Below, in pieces: positions 5,077-5,578 of a stretch of DNA of 5,578 nt. The first letter of the stretch is position 1; each line of letters opens with the position of its first letter. Source of the stretch: an uncultured Oscillospiraceae bacterium (lineage in GTDB: Bacteria; Bacillota; Clostridia; Oscillospirales; Oscillospiraceae); contig CAKTQE010000088.1 in the NCBI GenBank assembly GCA_934593275.1, forward strand, positions 1 to 5,578, in the 5' to 3' direction. A model generated the notes under the pieces. The model had not been told where the DNA came from, ran no database searches, and saw only the letters and a list, made by a program, of their open reading frames with translations. The position numbers and the translations under genes are program-made.

Positions 5077-5578
5077 ATGCTGGAACTGAACTATGTTACC
5101 ATCGCCTATGGGGAAACCCGGGCTGTGGAGGATTTTTCTTTGCATATGGAGCCTGGTGAGATCGTCAGTCTGGTGGGCGAGAGCGGCAGCGGGAAAACCA
5201 GCGTGATCCGTGGGATCCTGGGGCTGCTGCCGGGAGGCGGTGCTGTTACCCAGGGGGAAATCACATTTGACGGAAAGAATCTTCTGAATGTTCCCCCGGA
5301 GCAGTGGCGCACCGTCCGAGGGCGGGAAATTTCCATGATTTTTCAGGACAGTGGGGCCATGATGAATCCCACCCGGAAAATCGGTACCGTTTTTGCGGAG
5401 TATCTGCGAACCCATGAAAAGCTGACAAAAAAGGAAGCCTGGGAAAAAGGGACCCGGATGCTTGCCAGAATGCGTCTGCCAAGCCCTGAGAATATCATGC
5501 ACTCCTATCCCTTTCAGCTCTCCGGCGGTATGCAGCAGCGGGTGGGCATTGCCATGGCCATGAGCTATGAGCCGAAGC
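5077..5578 (+). CDS. ABC importer ATPase, DppD/NikD type (partial, runs off the right edge)
   Basis: The first 167 codons of an ATP-binding subunit that powers the importer from the cytoplasmic side. ATG 5077 has AAGGAGG at 5061-5067, 9 nt away, overlapping the end of the permease gene. Walker A is GESGSGKT (34-41), the Q-loop glutamine is Gln90 in SMIFQDSGAMMNP, and the ABC signature is LSGGMQQR (148-155). Walker B, the D-loop and the switch histidine lie beyond the window. Full length in this family is about 260-330 residues. After the Q-loop most relatives read QDPMTSLNP or similar; here it is QDSGAMMNP, a modest departure. A second ATPase gene (DppF/NikE type) would be expected next. Nothing in the visible part suggests inactivity. 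Confidence 0.95.
   Translation, partial: MLELNYVTIAYGETRAVEDFSLHMEPGEIVSLVGESGSGKTSVIRGILGLLPGGGAVTQGEITFDGKNLLNVPPEQWRTVRGREISMIFQDSGAMMNPTRKIGTVFAEYLRTHEKLTKKEAWEKGTRMLARMRLPSPENIMHSYPFQLSGGMQQRVGIAMAMSYEPK

Overview
The window looks like part of a Firmicutes (class Clostridia) chromosome, plausibly an Oscillospiraceae/Lachnospiraceae-type gut anaerobe. The grounds are strong AGGAGG-type ribosome binding sites, a TTG start, a lipobox lipoprotein, the tail of a clostridial large serine recombinase, a cobalamin riboswitch with an intrinsic terminator, and dispersed intergenic palindromes of a kind I associate with gut Firmicutes. The organism assignment is inference; no rRNA or other marker gene is present.

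Left part (1-1280): a 5'-truncated large serine recombinase remnant (about 77-619) whose reading frame runs through a strong hairpin/T-run terminator (505-547). A spacer follows, holding a minus-strand tRNA-like fragment (690-768) and a 282-bp composite inverted-repeat element (799-1080) with perfect 27-bp outer arms, imperfect inner arms and small central hairpins. Nothing coding is convincing between 620 and 1653. The area reads as a mobile-element scar plus repeat debris.

Right part (1281-5578): one regulated transcription unit. A near-consensus promoter (TTGACA, 17-bp spacer, TGC-AATAAT) starts a leader of about 340 nt. The leader carries a cobalamin (B12) riboswitch (1344-1500) and a downstream intrinsic terminator (1586-1611). 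Behind it lie a family-5 solute-binding lipoprotein (1654-3222), two DppB/NikB- and DppC/NikC-type permeases (3301-4248, 4245-5072) and the start of a DppD/NikD-type ATPase (5077 to beyond the window edge). The permease genes overlap by ATGA and the ATPase gene follows after 4 nt, so they are translationally coupled. A 13-bp UUCG hairpin separates the binding-protein gene from the permeases.

Working model: when intracellular cobalamin is plentiful, the riboswitch terminates transcription and the importer is not made; when it is scarce, the importer is expressed. The transporter family handles peptides, nickel, cobalt or metal chelates. The B12 control therefore points away from general peptide uptake and towards cobalt (free or chelated), a corrinoid precursor, or another B12-linked substrate. 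This B12-controlled importer of unassigned substrate is the most interesting item in the window.
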